The notes under the pieces were generated by a model that worked only from the letters and a program-made list of their open reading frames with translations, was not told the origin of the DNA and did not search any database. Source: VRUE01 sp035266685 (GTDB taxonomy: Bacteria; Actinomycetota; Thermoleophilia; Solirubrobacterales; 70-9). From it: a stretch of 29,265 nucleotides of DNA. Each line of letters opens with the position of its first letter. Position 1 is the first letter of the stretch. Location: positions 1 through 29,265 of the forward strand of contig DATFMX010000062.1 of assembly GCA_035266685.1 (NCBI GenBank). Reading direction: 5' to 3'. This document shows positions 7,195-14,140 of this stretch, piece by piece. A program made the translations under genes and the position numbers.

Positions 7195-7682
7195 CCGAGT
7201 TCGATCCCGAGAAGCTCCTGCGTGCGCTCGTCGAGCACGAAGTCGACTTTTACGTGATCGGGGCGTTGGCTGCTTGGCTTCAGGGAGCCCCCTCGGTCAC
7301 GGCGGATCTCGATGTGATGCCACGGCGGGATCTCGACAACGCGGATCGCCTCGCCGCGGCCCTCAACGACCTCGATGCGCGTGTGCGCGGCAACGATTTG
7401 CCCACTGAGTTGGAAGGCGCCGACTTCCTCGGCTGGCGGAGCCGGCGCTTCGATACCGAAGCCGGGCCGATCGACATCGTCCCGAACGCAGAGGCGATCG
7501 GCGCCTTCGAGAATGTCGCCACGATTGAGCTCGAACTCGGCGACCTCTCCGTGCGCGTGCTGACGATCGACGAACTGATCGCCTCGAAGGAGAGCCTGGG
7601 GCGGCCGAAGGACACGGCTGCTCTGCCTGCGCTATACGCGACGCGTGAGGCACTGAGGCATGGGCGTGCGTCCGGCGACTGA
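7191..7682 (+). CDS. Nucleotidyltransferase-fold protein, probable toxin-like partner
   Basis: A 163-residue protein of the minimal nucleotidyltransferase superfamily. Near the N-terminus it has YVIGALAAWLQG followed by SVTADLDVMP, matching the hG[G/S]...DxD pattern with D-x-D metal ligands, although the usual second glycine or serine is alanine here. A third acidic position is plausible in GPIDIVPN. The end has LTIDELIASKESLGRPKD, common to AbiEii- and MNT-like families. It is coupled to the upstream Xre gene by ATGA. Such HTH/nucleotidyltransferase pairs are predicted toxin-antitoxin or defence modules; the activity here is not known. The next gene is convergent after 50 bp. Confidence 0.8.
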   Translation: MTEFDPEKLLRALVEHEVDFYVIGALAAWLQGAPSVTADLDVMPRRDLDNADRLAAALNDLDARVRGNDLPTELEGADFLGWRSRRFDTEAGPIDIVPNAEAIGAFENVATIELELGDLSVRVLTIDELIASKESLGRPKDTAALPALYATREALRHGRASGD

Positions 7683-7732
7683 GTAGCGAATCCGGGCTAT
7701 CCACGGGTGCGCCGCGTGGCCCGCCGACGCTG

Positions 7733-8014
7733 TCAGCAGCCGAGAGCCCCGGTCAGCAGGCCGGCCGTTCGCAGTGTTGGTCGTGTCGGCTCGAGGAGCC
7801 CGTCGTCGTGCTCGTGGAAGACGCCGGACTCCCGCAGGTTCGCGATCGCCTGTCTTGCCGTTTCGATCTCGAGCGCATCGGCGCGTTTGCTGACGATCCT
7901 CTGCAGCAGGCCCTCCGCCGAGAGGTGCGTGGGGTGGAGTTCCACCGCCATTTCGAGCATCGCGCTTTCGACGACCCGCAGGTCGTGGCCGGGCCAGGCC
8001 CCGCTGTCGCTCAT
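7733..8014 (-). CDS. Small protein of unknown function, coupled to the winged-helix gene
   Basis: A 93-residue protein I do not recognise. The predicted character is helical, with AMLEMAVELHPTHLSAEGLL, an RIVSKRADALEIETARQAI helix and IANLRESGVFH, which together could be a small winged-helix fold: a helix pair, then a strand-turn ending DDGLLEPTRPT. There is no signal peptide or membrane segment. ATG 8014 overlaps the stop of the upstream winged-helix gene (ATGA at 8011-8014), so the two are translated together and probably act together. It is last in the minus-strand cluster. Confidence 0.7.
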   Translation of the reverse strand: MSDSGAWPGHDLRVVESAMLEMAVELHPTHLSAEGLLQRIVSKRADALEIETARQAIANLRESGVFHEHDDGLLEPTRPTLRTAGLLTGALGC

Positions 8015-8430
8015 TTGTCCTCCCGCCGGGCCTTCGAGGCATCTTCGAGCATGTCGACCAGCGCGCTCAGCTGGGCTGGGTCCCAGGCTGGCTCGGGATC
8101 GAGGAGAGCGAAGATCTGCGCCACCGACTCCGCCGGCCGCAGCGCCTCGAGGTTGGCGCGATAGAAGTTCTCGAGCGCCCCGCGGCGTTGCTCGGTGCGG
8201 GTTCGGAGGAGAATGCCACCGCAGTCGTCGCGCAGCACTTTCACGTGGTAGCTGACCTGGCTCAGTGCCTCGCCGAGCGACTTCGACAGCCCGATGGGAC
8301 TCACCTCGTCCGTCAGGGCGGCCAGCAGGATGTGCTGCCGCAGCTCATGGTCGAGCGCCTTGAGGAAGTTGAGGTCGATCAGCGGTTCCAGCCGCGGCCG
8401 GGCGTTCTTGCGTCGCTTCCTTCTTGGCAT
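8011..8430 (-). CDS. ArsR-like winged helix-turn-helix protein
   Basis: A 139-residue DNA-binding protein. A very basic start (PRRKRRKNARPR) precedes an ArsR-like winged helix: LNFLKALDHELRQHILLAAL, VSPIGLSKSLGEALSQVSYH (recognition helix) and VKVLRDDCGGILL (wing). An acidic helical tail follows. The start at ATG 8430 has AAGGA 8 bases upstream; the in-frame ATG at 8439 directly abuts that same sequence and is less likely. The stop overlaps the next gene by ATGA. There is no metal-binding cysteine pair, so it is not a classical metal sensor. It is related in design to the 219-residue protein upstream. Confidence 0.8.
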   Translation of the reverse strand: MPRRKRRKNARPRLEPLIDLNFLKALDHELRQHILLAALTDEVSPIGLSKSLGEALSQVSYHVKVLRDDCGGILLRTRTEQRRGALENFYRANLEALRPAESVAQIFALLDPEPAWDPAQLSALVDMLEDASKARREDK

Positions 8431-8541
8431 GGGGTCCATCCTTCCGTTCAGGCCGCTGCGATCAGCGATCGGTTCCTTTTGAAGTAGTGAACGGTTGCAG
8501 ATAGGAACTCCAAAGTCTGTACCTAGTTCTCGAACAGGGAT

Positions 8542-8557
8542 TACCTGGCGTCAGGTA
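8542..8557. repeat. Inverted repeat over the stop of the 219-residue winged-helix gene
   Basis: TACCTG (8542-8547) and CAGGTA (8552-8557) surround GCGT and overlap the gene's stop codon at 8551-8553. The core CCTGGCGTCAGG (8544-8555) differs by one base from CCTGACGTCAGG at 9295-9306, in the palindrome upstream of the same gene. Rest of the gap 8440-8541: nothing else convincing. Confidence 0.55.
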
Positions 8558-9210
8558 TTTTCCTGGCGAGGCCACCTTGTGGCCGCGTCGGACCGGGCGG
8601 GATTGCCCTCCCACCTGCGGCAGCGCTGGTAGGACATCAACGAGACGATGTAGGAGGACGGCTCCTCGCCGGTTGACTCGCAACGGCTAAGTGCTTCCTC
8701 CTCTATTTCCGCACGGCGTTCCCACGTGCGAGCGTCCTCCTCGGCCATGTCCTCACGGCCTTTGGTGTCGAGATTGAACCATTTCCACGATAGCCAGGTG
8801 AGCGGATCACCACTCACTTTTCCGGCCCGAAAGGCGGCCAGGAACTCCGCCGAGCTAGCCTGTTGAATCAGGCCATAAATTTCCTGACGGATCTCGAACG
8901 GCATGGCCCACATTTCGTCGTTGTTGTAGAACGGGATCTCGACCGCCCGGTAGAAGTGCTCGGTCGCATTGCGCACCTGGGCAGTCCAGGCGAGTTCGAT
9001 CGAATCGGATTCCACGAGCTCCTTGATGTGATGTTCGATCGTGCTCATCGGCAGGCCGAGCAGCTTCGACAGTTCACTGGGACTGCGGGGTCTTTCGTTC
9101 AGGTAGCACAAGATGTCCACCCGCGTGGCGTGGGCTACTGCGAATGGGACTGCATCCTCAATGGCTCGCTTACGAATCCGTTTCGCTGCTTCTCTTAGCT
9201 TCCGCACCAT
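8551..9210 (-). CDS. ArsR-like winged helix-turn-helix regulator
   Basis: A 219-residue protein. The N-terminus is basic (RKLREAAKRIRKRAIED), then an ArsR-type winged helix at about residues 25-75: ATRVDILCYLNERPRSPSEL, SKLLGLPMSTIEHHIKEL (recognition helix) and a wing ending NATEHFYRAV. The remaining 130 residues are helical with many tryptophans (MWAMPF, WLSWKWF, TWERRAEIEEEAL) and may sense a ligand or partner. No metal-site cysteines are evident. ATG 9210 is preceded by AGGC. A promoter with TTGCCG (9281-9286) and TATAGC (9259-9264), 16-bp spacer, lies upstream on the minus strand, and a 36-bp palindrome touches its -35 box. Confidence 0.82.
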   Translation of the reverse strand: MVRKLREAAKRIRKRAIEDAVPFAVAHATRVDILCYLNERPRSPSELSKLLGLPMSTIEHHIKELVESDSIELAWTAQVRNATEHFYRAVEIPFYNNDEMWAMPFEIRQEIYGLIQQASSAEFLAAFRAGKVSGDPLTWLSWKWFNLDTKGREDMAEEDARTWERRAEIEEEALSRCESTGEEPSSYIVSLMSYQRCRRWEGNPARSDAATRWPRQENT

Positions 9211-9258
9211 TTGCCTGGGGCCTCCTCGCTCGCTCTGTGATCAATGGGGTAGTCAGCA

Positions 9259-9318
9259 GCTATAGAGCATAGGTGGTAAACGGCAAGGCATTTGCCTGAC
9301 GTCAGGCGAATGCCTTGC
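9259..9318 (-). promoter_or_regulatory. Promoter and 36-bp near-perfect palindrome
   Basis: Arms GCAAGGCATTTGCCTGAC (9283-9300) and GTCAGGCGAATGCCTTGC (9301-9318) are complementary at 17 of 18 positions with no spacer. The minus-strand promoter TTGCCG (9281-9286), 16 bp, TATAGC (9259-9264) overlaps the palindrome by 4 bp at its -35 box. This fits autoregulation of the winged-helix gene starting at 9210. The rest of 9319-9579 contains no clear gene or promoter. Confidence 0.65.
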
Positions 9319-9579
9319 TACTAGAGCCTTCCTTAGCATTGTTCTTCTCGACGATCCCGTCGGGGCGTCCCACGGGAGGGGGTGAGAGCAGATGCAGATC
9401 GCGCAAGTTGCGCAGGTCAGCCCGACCCTGCGTGTCGCAAAGCACGGCTAAACCCCGCGCACATGGGGGCCGATCTCGGCCCGCTTGCGCTCGGGGTCGG
9501 GATCGGCCCTCTTCCTGCCGTCTGGCGGTCGGCGACATGGGGGAAACGCGAGCCTAGTGGATGTCTTGTGAAGTTTCCT

Positions 9580-9810
9580 ATGGCGGTTACCGCTCCCAGC
9601 GCAGACGATCCCGGCATGGCCGGTCTCGGAACCAACCTGCGCGAGGCGCGCGAACGGCTCGGCCTGACGCAGGAACAGGTAGCCGAACGCAGCGGCGTCC
9701 ACGCGACCGAGGTCAGCCGCATCGAGGGCGGCAAGCGCGATCCGCAGGTGTCCACCGTGATTCGCCTCGCGAACGCCCTCGAGGTGAAGCCCGGCCGGCT
9801 GCTCGACTGA
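9580..9810 (+). CDS. Small Xre-type helix-turn-helix protein
   Basis: A protein of about 76 residues, almost wholly one lambda-repressor-like HTH domain: GTNLREARERLGLTQEQVA, ERSGVHATEVSRIEGGKR and the closing TVIRLANALEVKPGRLLD. The start is uncertain. ATG 9580 gives a short 12-residue lead; ATG 9616 would begin directly before the domain (MAGLGTNLRE); neither has a good Shine-Dalgarno. The frame is open back to 9382 but that part looks non-coding in composition. It stands alone, 94 bp before the ATPase gene, with no obvious toxin partner. Confidence 0.8.
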   Translation: MAVTAPSADDPGMAGLGTNLREARERLGLTQEQVAERSGVHATEVSRIEGGKRDPQVSTVIRLANALEVKPGRLLD

Positions 9811-9862
9811 GCGGTATCGCCGCTCCGGGATGGCCGCCCCGCTTGTGGCCAATGTATGTGGC

Positions 9863-9889
9863 TTATATTGCTGATAGAAGCGCTATAAT
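9863..9889 (+). promoter_or_regulatory. Promoter with consensus TATAAT box
   Basis: A perfect -10 hexamer TATAAT at 9884-9889 lies in an AT-rich patch (9851-9901) unlike the surrounding DNA. TTATAT at 9863-9868 is a weak -35 candidate at a 15-bp spacing. The -10 ends 15 bases before ATG 9905, and no Shine-Dalgarno is present, so the ATPase mRNA probably has a very short leader. Confidence 0.6.
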
Positions 9890-9904
9890 GGCTACTTATT
9901 ACGC

Positions 9905-11341
9905 ATGTCGCTCTCGGATGCGCAGATAGCTGAGCAGAACCCGTGGTGGACCGGCGTGGGCTGGGAGGAGCGCGATCCCCACCTTCGGCGGCTGAAGAGC
10001 CAACCGCGGCGGCTGCCGGCCGACCTCGTGGCCGAGATCGACCTCGGCAGGGCCGGATTGCACACCCTCCGCGGTCCCAGGCAGGTCGGCAAGTCCACCG
10101 ACCTGAAGCTTCTGGCCAGGCGAGCGCTCGACGAGGGGTTCGACCGCAGGGAGGTCCTTTACCTGACCCTGGAACTGCTGGAAGGCCAGGGACTCGCCGC
10201 TGTGGCCGAGACGATCAAGCGGGCACGCGCGATGGCTCGTGGCAGCGGGCGTGGCCTGGTGCTGCTGGACGAGGTCACGTTCGTCGATCGCTGGCAGACC
10301 GTGATCAAGTCCCTTTGGGACGACGGGACGCTGGAGCGAGATGTGGTCGTCTGCACCGGATCCTCGGCGATAGACCTTCGCGAGGGCGTCGCCGAACGGC
10401 TGCCGGGGCGGCGCGGGGCGGGACAGGACCACAGCATCTTTCCCCAGAGCTTCGCGGCATTCGCGCGGGCGCTTTCTACCGGTGTGCCCGAGTCGCCTGG
10501 CCGAACAGTCGAGTGGATCGTCTCAGACGCGGGCTGGGAGGCGATGGAGGACATGCGTATCCACCTGCCGCAGCTGCGCGAGGCTCTCGACCTCTATCTG
10601 CGTTTCGGCGGCCTGCCGGCGGCGGTCGCCGAGGCAATCGGGGGTGCGCGCGAGCCCTCCGGGGATACCAAGAAGATCGCTTACGACTCGATGCTGCGCG
10701 AGATTCAGCGCACGCGCGCGAGCCGCCCGGCCGCACACGCGCTGCTGGAGCGCGTGCTGCGATCGCTTGGATCGAAGACGAGCTGGGCGCGGATGTCGAA
10801 GGAGATGTCCATCGATCCGCGTCCCTCCCCCGGACGGTCGGCCGTGCACGACTACGTCGAGTTCCTCGCCTCCGCCTACTTCCTTCTCATCGCCTACTTC
10901 TGGCGCAGCGACTCGGACTCAGAGGCGCTGTCGAAAGACAAGAAGCTCTACTTCGGGGATCCGCTCCTGTGCTCCGTTGCCCACGATCTGGCCCCGGGCT
11001 TGGCCGCGGATGTGCCCGCTCTGGTCGAGAACGTGGTTGCGCTGGCGCTCTATCACCGCTACGAGGCGCCGTCCTCACGCCTCGAAGGCTTCGATGCGCC
11101 GTCGTCTCTGCATGTCTGGCAGACGCGCCGAGCCGGGGAGATCGACTTCGTCTGTGGTCCGCGCTCGGCTCCCGGGCTGGTCGAGGTCAAGTACCAGGCA
11201 ACCCCGGATCTGCGCCGGGTGGCGGCGATTCCCCGCGCCTTCCCGGGACGTCCTGTGGCGGTTGCGACCAAGGACAGCTTCGAACGCCGCGCCGGTTACG
11301 CCCTGGTTCCCGCCCCGATGCTGCTCTGGGCGCTCGGCTAA
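9905..11341 (+). CDS. AAA ATPase with DUF4143 C-terminal domain
   Basis: A 478-residue P-loop ATPase. Walker A is GPRQVGKST (residues 57-65), Walker B is LVLLDEV (118-124), followed by a sensor-like VVCTGSSAIDLR. After an LPGRRG loop and helical linker, the C-terminal half has KKLYFGDPLL and a restriction-endonuclease-like end (GEIDFVC...LVEVKYQ) typical of DUF4143 proteins. This AAA_14/DUF4143 family is widespread in bacteria and archaea; its role is undefined, with proposals including mobile or toxin-antitoxin-like functions. ATG 9905 follows a TATAAT box with little leader. The gene converges on the PAP2 gene, leaving only 6 bp between stops. Confidence 0.88.
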   Translation: MSLSDAQIAEQNPWWTGVGWEERDPHLRRLKSQPRRLPADLVAEIDLGRAGLHTLRGPRQVGKSTDLKLLARRALDEGFDRREVLYLTLELLEGQGLAAVAETIKRARAMARGSGRGLVLLDEVTFVDRWQTVIKSLWDDGTLERDVVVCTGSSAIDLREGVAERLPGRRGAGQDHSIFPQSFAAFARALSTGVPESPGRTVEWIVSDAGWEAMEDMRIHLPQLREALDLYLRFGGLPAAVAEAIGGAREPSGDTKKIAYDSMLREIQRTRASRPAAHALLERVLRSLGSKTSWARMSKEMSIDPRPSPGRSAVHDYVEFLASAYFLLIAYFWRSDSDSEALSKDKKLYFGDPLLCSVAHDLAPGLAADVPALVENVVALALYHRYEAPSSRLEGFDAPSSLHVWQTRRAGEIDFVCGPRSAPGLVEVKYQATPDLRRVAAIPRAFPGRPVAVATKDSFERRAGYALVPAPMLLWALG

Positions 11342-11347
11342 ACGCGT

Positions 11348-11962
11348 TCAGTCAGAGTTCGCGGCCGACAAGCTGAAGCGCTTCGCGCCCCAGGCGAACA
11401 GGCGGTCGAGTGGGCGGCCGAGCAGGTCGGCGAACGCGTCGACTCGGCGCCGCAGGGCGGGAATCCAGAGCAGCAGCGCGGCGGCGGTTCCGAGCGCGGC
11501 GCCGGCGAGCACATCAGTCGGGAAGTGGTAGCCGACCGCGACGCGGCCGACCGAGAGCGCCGTGGCGGCGACCAGCGCGAACGTGCCCCAGCCGCGCTTG
11601 CGCAGGAAGATCGCCACCGCAATCGCAAACGAGGCGGTCGCATGGTCGCTGGGGAAGCCCGAGTCGGCTGCGTGGGCGGCGAAGAGGTGGACCTGATGCG
11701 GGTCGGCGACGAAGGGCCGGACGCGGTCGACGATGTCGGCGATCGCCTGGCCGATCGCCAATGCCACGGCGGCGCTGAGGACGGCAGCCACGGTGGCCTG
11801 CCGCCAGCCCGCGTGGCGCTCGCCGCGCGCCGCCAGGGAGACGATCGCCAGCGTCGCGACGAACAGCGCCTCGGAGGCGTTGACGTAGAACAGCACCGGG
11901 TCCTCGACCGCATCGTGGTGGAAGAGGAAGTCGTTGAGCGTGTGTAGCAGCGACCAGTCCAT
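11348..11962 (-). CDS. PAP2-family phosphatase (undecaprenyl-diphosphatase-like)
   Basis: A 204-residue membrane phosphatase with about five helices. Catalytic motifs are DRVRPF (about 79-84), GFPSDHATA (102-110) and SVGRVAVGYHFPTDVLAG (137-154), which supply the arginines and the histidine nucleophile of the PAP2 superfamily. The opening WSLLHTLNDF helix and the arrangement resemble BcrC-type undecaprenyl pyrophosphate phosphatases, which recycle the cell-wall lipid carrier; lipid phosphate phosphatase is an alternative. ATG 11962 is preferred; an in-frame GTG at 11968 is 2 codons earlier. Upstream lies glycosidase debris on the same strand. Confidence 0.88.
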   Translation of the reverse strand: MDWSLLHTLNDFLFHHDAVEDPVLFYVNASEALFVATLAIVSLAARGERHAGWRQATVAAVLSAAVALAIGQAIADIVDRVRPFVADPHQVHLFAAHAADSGFPSDHATASFAIAVAIFLRKRGWGTFALVAATALSVGRVAVGYHFPTDVLAGAALGTAAALLLWIPALRRRVDAFADLLGRPLDRLFAWGAKRFSLSAANSD

Positions 11963-12053
11963 CGGCACAGGCTTTCACAACCTCGTTACATCCCCGCCGC
12001 CGCGGGGCCCGCGGGAGCTTGCGTCCCGCTGCAGCCGTTCGATCCCGACCCTT

Positions 12054-12353
12054 GATGTCCAGCTCGAGCGCTCGCACGGCGCCGGCCCGCTTGAGGATTT
12101 CCGCCAGCGAGCCGACCGTCTGGTAGTTGGCGACGGCGTAGATCAGGTTGCCGCGGCGGTCGACGCCGATCCCCGAGCGCCAGACCCGCACCGCGTTGTT
12201 GACCGTCGCGCCCCATTCGGGCCCGTCGCTGAGGTTCGGGTTGAGCCGGCCCTCGTAGACGATCGGCGGCAGGTTCTGCTTGGCGAACCAGACATGGGGG
12301 CTCGGCTTGGCGCCGTATGAGGTTTCCCTGAGAGGCTTGCCACGATCCGCCGG
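12054..12353 (-). pseudogene. Remnant of a phosphodiester glycosidase (NAGPA/DUF2233 domain)
   Basis: Reading the minus strand from just after the vapC stop gives about 100 residues including GAKPSPHVWFAKQNLPPIVY, WGATVNNAVRVWRSGIGVD, RRGNLIYAVANYQTVGSLAE and AVRALELDI. These match the C-terminal half of phosphodiester glycosidase (NAGPA, DUF2233) proteins, which normally continue after ELDIN. There is no plausible start codon at the head and homology stops abruptly near 12054, so it is truncated at both ends. It is in the same frame as vapC, separated only by the vapC TAG. The missing N-terminal half is not found on the far side of vapBC. Confidence 0.7.
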
Positions 12354-12755
12354 CTATTTGGGCAGCGCACTCGGGAGCGTCTGCAGGCCGTGCTCGCGGG
12401 ACGCGCTGTGCAGTCGCGTGTCCCAGGTGGCGACGGTCAAGTTTCGCTGTGGCAGCACGAGCGCCGACGCCAGGTGGAGCGCGTCGAGGCTGCGCAGCTC
12501 AGCCTCGAGCGTCAGTCGGGCCGCGTGCTCTGAGAGCGCCGCGTCGACCTCGACCACATCGAAGGAGGGCCAATCGGCCTCAACCCTCTTGGCTCCACGG
12601 CGCCCGGCTGCCATCGCGACGGCTCGGAAGGTCTCCACAAAGCCGATCCGGCAGATCGACCAGGCGCTTGCCTCGTCCATCGCCTGCAGGAGCAGATCGC
12701 TTCCCTCCTCCTTCACGTAGCGCTTGACCAGCGCGCTCGCGTCGAGGTAGAGCAT
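12354..12755 (-). CDS. vapC: VapC-type PIN-domain toxin
   Basis: A 133-residue PIN-domain ribonuclease of normal toxin length. The acidic metal-binding set is visible: D5 (LYLDASALVKRY), E41 (GFVETFRA), D91 (LRSLDALHLASALVL) and D112 (VATWDTRL). VapC toxins cleave tRNA or rRNA and are held inactive by VapB. ATG 12755 shares its A with the antitoxin TGA stop (TGATG), so translation is coupled; a TTG one codon earlier is less likely. The toxin's stop is directly followed, in frame, by the glycosidase remnant. Confidence 0.92.
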   Translation of the reverse strand: MLYLDASALVKRYVKEEGSDLLLQAMDEASAWSICRIGFVETFRAVAMAAGRRGAKRVEADWPSFDVVEVDAALSEHAARLTLEAELRSLDALHLASALVLPQRNLTVATWDTRLHSASREHGLQTLPSALPK

Positions 12756-13033
12756 CAACGCTCGGCGTCGCGCTCTTCCAGGACGATCTGCGAGGCCGAT
12801 CGTCCGGCATTCAGCGGGCGTGGTGCTCGCTGTGGCCGAGCGCGCGCGGCGGGGGTGACCCTGCCCTCGGCCACCAGGGCGCGTAGGCCCTCGTCGTGCC
12901 GCCGCGAGCCGACCGGAACGATCTCGGCGACGGCCTGTCCGCGGCGGGTCACACGGATCTGCTCACCCTCGTCGACCCAATGGAGGACGGCGCTCAGGCT
13001 GGCCTTCAACTCACGGACTCCGATCTCACGCAT
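12755..13033 (-). CDS. vapB: VapB/Phd-YefM-type antitoxin
   Basis: A 92-residue antitoxin. The N-terminal MREIGVRELKASLSAVLHWV, then EGEQIRVTRRGQAVAEIVPV, is the classic Phd/YefM DNA-binding fold. The C-terminal part, RSASQIVLEERDAER, is the expected toxin-binding tail. It precedes vapC with a 1-base overlap, the standard order. ATG 13033 has AAGGTGG 4 bases upstream. An inverted repeat at 13034-13060 sits over the promoter and probably mediates autorepression. Confidence 0.92.
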   Translation of the reverse strand: MREIGVRELKASLSAVLHWVDEGEQIRVTRRGQAVAEIVPVGSRRHDEGLRALVAEGRVTPAARARPQRAPRPLNAGRSASQIVLEERDAER

Positions 13034-13060
13034 GTGACCACCTTAGCAGAATGTAGTCAC
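13034..13060 (-). promoter_or_regulatory. Candidate VapBC operator and promoter
   Basis: GTGACCAC (13034-13041) and GTAGTCAC (13053-13060) form an inverted repeat matching at 7 of 8 positions, directly before the vapB ATG. It includes the Shine-Dalgarno AAGGTGG and a minus-strand -10-like TACATT (13050-13055). Autoregulation by antitoxin or toxin-antitoxin complex is typical of this family. Confidence 0.55.
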
Positions 13061-13404
13061 AATGAGCCGCCGACCTCTACAGGTCATCCGCGCCCGGGTC
13101 GCGGTTGAAATTCGACCAGGTTCACACTGGCGCGAACCGCCCCTCGCTCTGTGGTCTCCACCCGGCTAAGCCCGCCATGCATGCGGAGTTACACACCAGC
13201 CTGGACGAAAGGCCTACGAAGAAATACCGGCAAAACCTACCTAACTCTTTAGTCTCCAGCAATTCCTATATCGAAACTTACTGGTACGTTCGCCGCCAAA
13301 GTGGCGATGCATTGAACCGTCTGGCCCAATCTGGTCGCCCGGCCTGCGGGGAGCAAATGGCGAAACCGACGTCGATCGAACAGATACGACATGGAGGTGA
13401 CGTC
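13061..13404 (+). promoter_or_regulatory. Long leader region upstream of the TasA-like gene
   Basis: This 344-bp gene-free stretch is less GC-rich than its neighbours. It holds an inverted repeat GGTTC...GAACC near 13119-13138, a weak hairpin CGCCG/TGGCG near 13292-13307, and two copies of the palindrome GACGTC (13368-13373 and 13399-13404) that flank the Shine-Dalgarno GGAGG and could pair to hide it. TATATC near 13268 is a possible -10 box. A known riboswitch consensus, including GEMM c-di-GMP, was not recognised. Confidence 0.35.
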
Positions 13405-14085
13405 TTGAGTGGCGCAATAAAGGTGAGGTTCGGTGCCCTGGGTGCTTCGCTGCTGGTCCTGGGCGCCTTGGTCGTGATGGCGACCGGCGTGACCGGTGCC
13501 TACTTCAGCGACTCGAAGGAAGGCGAAATCAAAGGAACCACGGGTTCGATACGCGTCCATACGTCGGGCGGTACCGGGGCCAACGGACTGAACTTCAACT
13601 TCAAATACCTGTTGCCCGGAGACCCGCAGACGGCCACGGTGGAATACAAAAACGTCGGCCACAACCCGCAGGATGTCTGGGTCGTGTTCAACTCCGAAGC
13701 GCTGCATGCGCTCAACAACCTCGGCCACTACGGCGAAGTCACGCTGGCCAACGGTGGCGGCGCCCTGTTCCACTCCGCCAACCTGAACGACAACCAGCCG
13801 CCGGCATCCGGATATTGCGGATCGGTGCAGTACTCGACGGAAGAATTCAGCCCGTCGGGTTGCTGGCCGCTGATGGAGAAGTACAAGATCGGCTCCAACA
13901 TCAGCCCTGGGGCGGGCAGCTACTTCAAATTCACGTTCGGCTACACGACGTACAAAGGCGGCATAGGCAACGCCCAGCAGGAACAGCCGTGGAACACCTA
14001 CCCGCCTGAAGAACCGGAAGAAAACTGGAACGGCAACGGCCTGCCGTACCAGGTCGTCGCAACGCAGGTGGGCGTCAAACCGTAG
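13405..14085 (+). CDS. TasA/CalY-like fibre protein with SipW-type signal
   Basis: A 226-residue secreted protein. The N-terminus is a hydrophobic segment (FGALGASLLVLGALVVMATG) ending VTGAYFSD, the signature of signal peptides processed by SipW. The mature part is a beta-rich domain (LNFNFKYLLPGDPQTATVEY, NVGHNPQDVWVVFNSE) like the TasA/CalY (camelysin) family, which builds extracellular fibres in Bacillus biofilms. Two cysteines (GYCGSVQ, SGCWPL) may form a disulfide. The TTG start at 13405 is supported by GGAGGTGA with 7-base spacing; ATG 13357, with GGGGAG upstream, would add 16 residues. The SipW-type peptidase gene follows. Confidence 0.85.
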   Translation: MSGAIKVRFGALGASLLVLGALVVMATGVTGAYFSDSKEGEIKGTTGSIRVHTSGGTGANGLNFNFKYLLPGDPQTATVEYKNVGHNPQDVWVVFNSEALHALNNLGHYGEVTLANGGGALFHSANLNDNQPPASGYCGSVQYSTEEFSPSGCWPLMEKYKIGSNISPGAGSYFKFTFGYTTYKGGIGNAQQEQPWNTYPPEEPEENWNGNGLPYQVVATQVGVKP

Positions 14086-14140
14086 TTTCGAGGCAGACGC
14101 CGACCGCGAAGTGAGAACCCGATAGACACCAGGCTCTATA

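Noticed and set aside
7700..7718. Hairpin CCACG/CGTGG between convergent genes as a bidirectional terminator
   Set aside because: The stem is only 5 bp with a 9-nt loop and lacks T-runs; too weak to list as a feature.
13061..13404. A c-di-GMP (GEMM) or other known riboswitch in the fibre gene leader
   Set aside because: Key GEMM features such as the GGCAAA and CGCAAAGC strings in the right order were not found; only generic hairpins are visible.
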